DNA of 7,677 bases from an uncultured Ruminococcus sp. (GTDB lineage: Bacteria; Bacillota; Clostridia; Oscillospirales; CAG-272): contig CADCPG010000029.1 in assembly GCA_902803255.1 (NCBI GenBank), positions 1 to 7,677 of the forward strand. The letters are read 5' to 3'. Every line of letters starts with the position of its first letter. Position 1 is the first letter of the stretch. The notes beneath the pieces were generated by a model. The model was not told where the DNA came from. It worked only from the letters and a program-made list of their open reading frames with translations, and ran no database searches. Shown piece after piece: positions 6,215 through 7,677 of the stretch. Position numbers and translations under genes: made by a program.

Positions 6215-6232
6215 CCCGGACCCGCGTCCGGG
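6215..6232 (-). terminator. Terminator-like hairpin after the solute-binding protein gene
   Basis: CCCGGAC (6215-6221) and GTCCGGG (6226-6232) form a 7-bp stem with a 4-nt loop, 20 nt beyond the stop codon. No T run follows directly in the direction of transcription, so it is not a classic intrinsic terminator. It may mark the mRNA 3' end or protect it. It lies 30 bp upstream of the rpsO -35 element. Confidence 0.35.
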
Positions 6233-6252
6233 GGCTTTACACTGTTGCGGAC

Positions 6253-7677
6253 TTACCCCTGCTGCCCGGCGAGTTTCGAGATGATCTCTCCGAGCTCGCG
6301 GTCGAAGTTCGACGAATACTTCTTGTACAGCGTGGTCCAGTTCGTCGACTGGTTGGTCACCTGCGTCCGGAAGAGGACGAAGGGGTTGGTGGAGAAGCTG
6401 TTCCCGAACATGTATCCGAAATCGAAAACGACGTCGGCTCTGATGATGTCGTAGACCTGGGACGCGCTGTCGTCGCTCGAGTAGCGGTATTTCAGCATGG
6501 TCTCGAAGTAGAGCGGGGCGATGCCGCGGTAGGCGTAGGAGCCGAACGCCTCAATGACGTCTGTCGCGGCGTCGTAGGTCAGGACGCCCGCCGGCACGCA
6601 CCACGATTCGTGGGTGTTCGACATATAGGTCGAATACTCCTTCTGGTCGGCGTTGAGCATCGGGACCGGCATGACGCCGAAGTCGAAGTCGAGCTTCTGG
6701 TCGACTATCGCGATCGGGGTCACGTAGAACATCGCCTGATGGTTCTTGAACATGTCGTACATCTTGGTGTCGACACCATAGACGTCGTCGGTCTTGTAGA
6801 CGAGGTCAACGATCTCCTCGAGGGTGTTCTGAACCTTCTCGTTGCCCAGCTGCATCACGACGCTGCCGTCGGGGTCCTTGCCGACGATCCGCAGGCCGGC
6901 GCCGTAGAAGAGCGAGTCGAGGCGGGGGGCGTCGACCACCGCGAGCCCGAAGATGTCGCCGTAGCTCTTCTTGCTGTCGCCGTTGGCCTCCTCGTATGTC
7001 CCGGCGATGAGCTCCCTCAGTTTACCGAAGGTCCATTCGCGCGAGATGACGGTCTTATAGAGGTCCTGGTCGGCGATGCTGTGGCGCGACGTCAGCGATT
7101 TGTCGAACATGACGCAGGCCATGTTTCTGATCGAGCCGTAGTCGGAGTTGTTGACAGCGAAGAAGATCCTGCCGTCCACCGACACGGTGTCGGTGAATCC
7201 GGTCGCGTACCACGGGTTCGAGAAATCGAGGTGCGGGGCGTTCGCGAGGTTCGCGAGAAGGCCGTTCGTCGCCATGACGGGAGGGTTGAGGTTGTACGCG
7301 ATGACGACGTCGTAGTCGCCCGAGCCGTTCTTCACGGCGGCGTCGACCTTGCCTATGAAGGCCTCACGCTCGTTCCAGCTGCCCGGCTCCATTATGAAGT
7401 TTAGCTTGATGCCGAGCCTGTCCTCGACCGTCGTCATGCGTGTGAAGAGCTCGTTCTTCAGGGCGTCGCCCGAGAGGGCGGCGTCGGGATCGACGTAAAA
7501 CTGTTTTGCCTGGCCGGAGCAGGCGAGCAGGTTGACGGTTATTCCGCCGTAGTCGGATGAATCGGGGATCTTGTCCTTGAGATATCCGTCGGCGTCGTAG
7601 AGCGACTCGGTCTCGGGGACAGTGGTGACTTCGGGAGACGTTCCGTCGCCGGTATTCGTCTGATCGTCACCGGCCCC
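6253..7677 (-). CDS. Extracellular solute-binding protein, C-terminal 474 residues (start beyond window)
   Basis: The frame is open to the right edge, and the Met at 7437 is internal. Upstream of it are at least 80 more residues, beginning with an acidic Gly/Asp/Thr/Pro/Glu linker (GDGTSPEVTTVPETES) typical of the stretch after a lipoprotein cysteine. Counting from the edge, the body shows the family-1 type binding-protein layout. ITVNLLACSG looks like the first strand. VEDRLGIKLNF leads into the first lobe, DYDVVIAYNLN is the usual loop-strand motif, and VDGRIFFAVNN, GVMPVPML (334-341) and HESWCVPAG (Cys360) follow. Such proteins capture sugars, oligosaccharides or peptides for ABC transporters. 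The ligand and the permease genes are not visible here. It shares ordered motifs with the lipoprotein at 215-1708. The gene is probably transcribed from outside the window and ends before the rpsO promoter. Confidence 0.9.
   Translation of the reverse strand, partial: GAGDDQTNTGDGTSPEVTTVPETESLYDADGYLKDKIPDSSDYGGITVNLLACSGQAKQFYVDPDAALSGDALKNELFTRMTTVEDRLGIKLNFIMEPGSWNEREAFIGKVDAAVKNGSGDYDVVIAYNLNPPVMATNGLLANLANAPHLDFSNPWYATGFTDTVSVDGRIFFAVNNSDYGSIRNMACVMFDKSLTSRHSIADQDLYKTVISREWTFGKLRELIAGTYEEANGDSKKSYGDIFGLAVVDAPRLDSLFYGAGLRIVGKDPDGSVVMQLGNEKVQNTLEEIVDLVYKTDDVYGVDTKMYDMFKNHQAMFYVTPIAIVDQKLDFDFGVMPVPMLNADQKEYSTYMSNTHESWCVPAGVLTYDAATDVIEAFGSYAYRGIAPLYFETMLKYRYSSDDSASQVYDIIRADVVFDFGYMFGNSFSTNPFVLFRTQVTNQSTNWTTLYKKYSSNFDRELGEIISKLAGQQG

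Noticed and set aside
6106..7404. 432-codon open frame on the plus strand opposite the solute-binding protein
   Set aside because: Same low-information Val/Asp/Glu/Arg composition. It covers the rpsO leader and promoter and has no ribosome binding site or family match.
7435..7437. ATG at 7437 as the start of the solute-binding protein
   Set aside because: The frame stays open for 80 more codons to the window edge, encoding a typical lipoprotein linker and the first strand of the fold. No Shine-Dalgarno precedes this ATG.
1..7677. Mobile element, CRISPR array, tRNA or rRNA
   Set aside because: No transposase or integrase, no regularly spaced direct repeats, and no tRNA or rRNA signature was seen on either strand.

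Overview
The window reads as a chromosome fragment from a G+C-rich member of the Bacillota, most likely an uncultured Clostridia-type anaerobe. That placement is inference. It rests on the rpsO-pnp gene order, lipoprotein-type extracellular solute-binding proteins, a membrane-anchored VanY-like (peptidase M15B) protein, and strong GGAGG-type ribosome binding sites. All genes lie on the minus strand, so transcription runs from high to low coordinates. Both ends of the window cut through genes. No mobile element, tRNA, rRNA or CRISPR array is visible, and no gene-free stretch exceeds 226 bases.

In order of transcription: (1) 7677-6253 is the C-terminal 474 residues of an extracellular solute-binding protein whose start lies beyond the right edge. 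(2) 6252-6056 holds a GC hairpin after that gene, then a near-consensus sigma-A-type promoter (TTTACA, 17 bp, TATAAT with extended -10 TG) and a structured leader of about 95 nt. (3) 6055-5792 is rpsO (ribosomal protein S15). (4) 5791-5566 holds a probable intrinsic terminator followed by a long imperfect hairpin of about 85 nt in the pnp leader. (5) 5565-3424 is pnp (polynucleotide phosphorylase). (6) 3423-3237 is a very GC-rich spacer with four successive palindromes. (7) 3236-1731 encodes a membrane-anchored protein with a discoidin-like domain and a VanY-like M15 domain in which two active-site positions are substituted. (8) 1708-215 encodes a predicted lipoprotein that is a divergent solute-binding-protein relative. 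(9) 218-1 is the start of an unrecognised gene that overlaps the previous stop codon by an ATGA junction.

rpsO and pnp form the familiar ribosome and RNA-turnover pair. Both leaders carry secondary structure of the kind expected for autoregulation: a possible pairing over the S15 ribosome binding site, and a long double-stranded stem ahead of pnp. The last three genes look like one cell-surface operon (22-bp gap, then a 4-nt overlap). It combines a peptidoglycan-related domain with altered active-site residues, a carbohydrate-binding-type fold, a binding lipoprotein and a possibly membrane-associated product. A binding or sensing role at the cell wall is a reasonable hypothesis, not a demonstrated one. 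The lipoprotein and the solute-binding protein at the right end share motifs in the same order and are probably distant paralogues.
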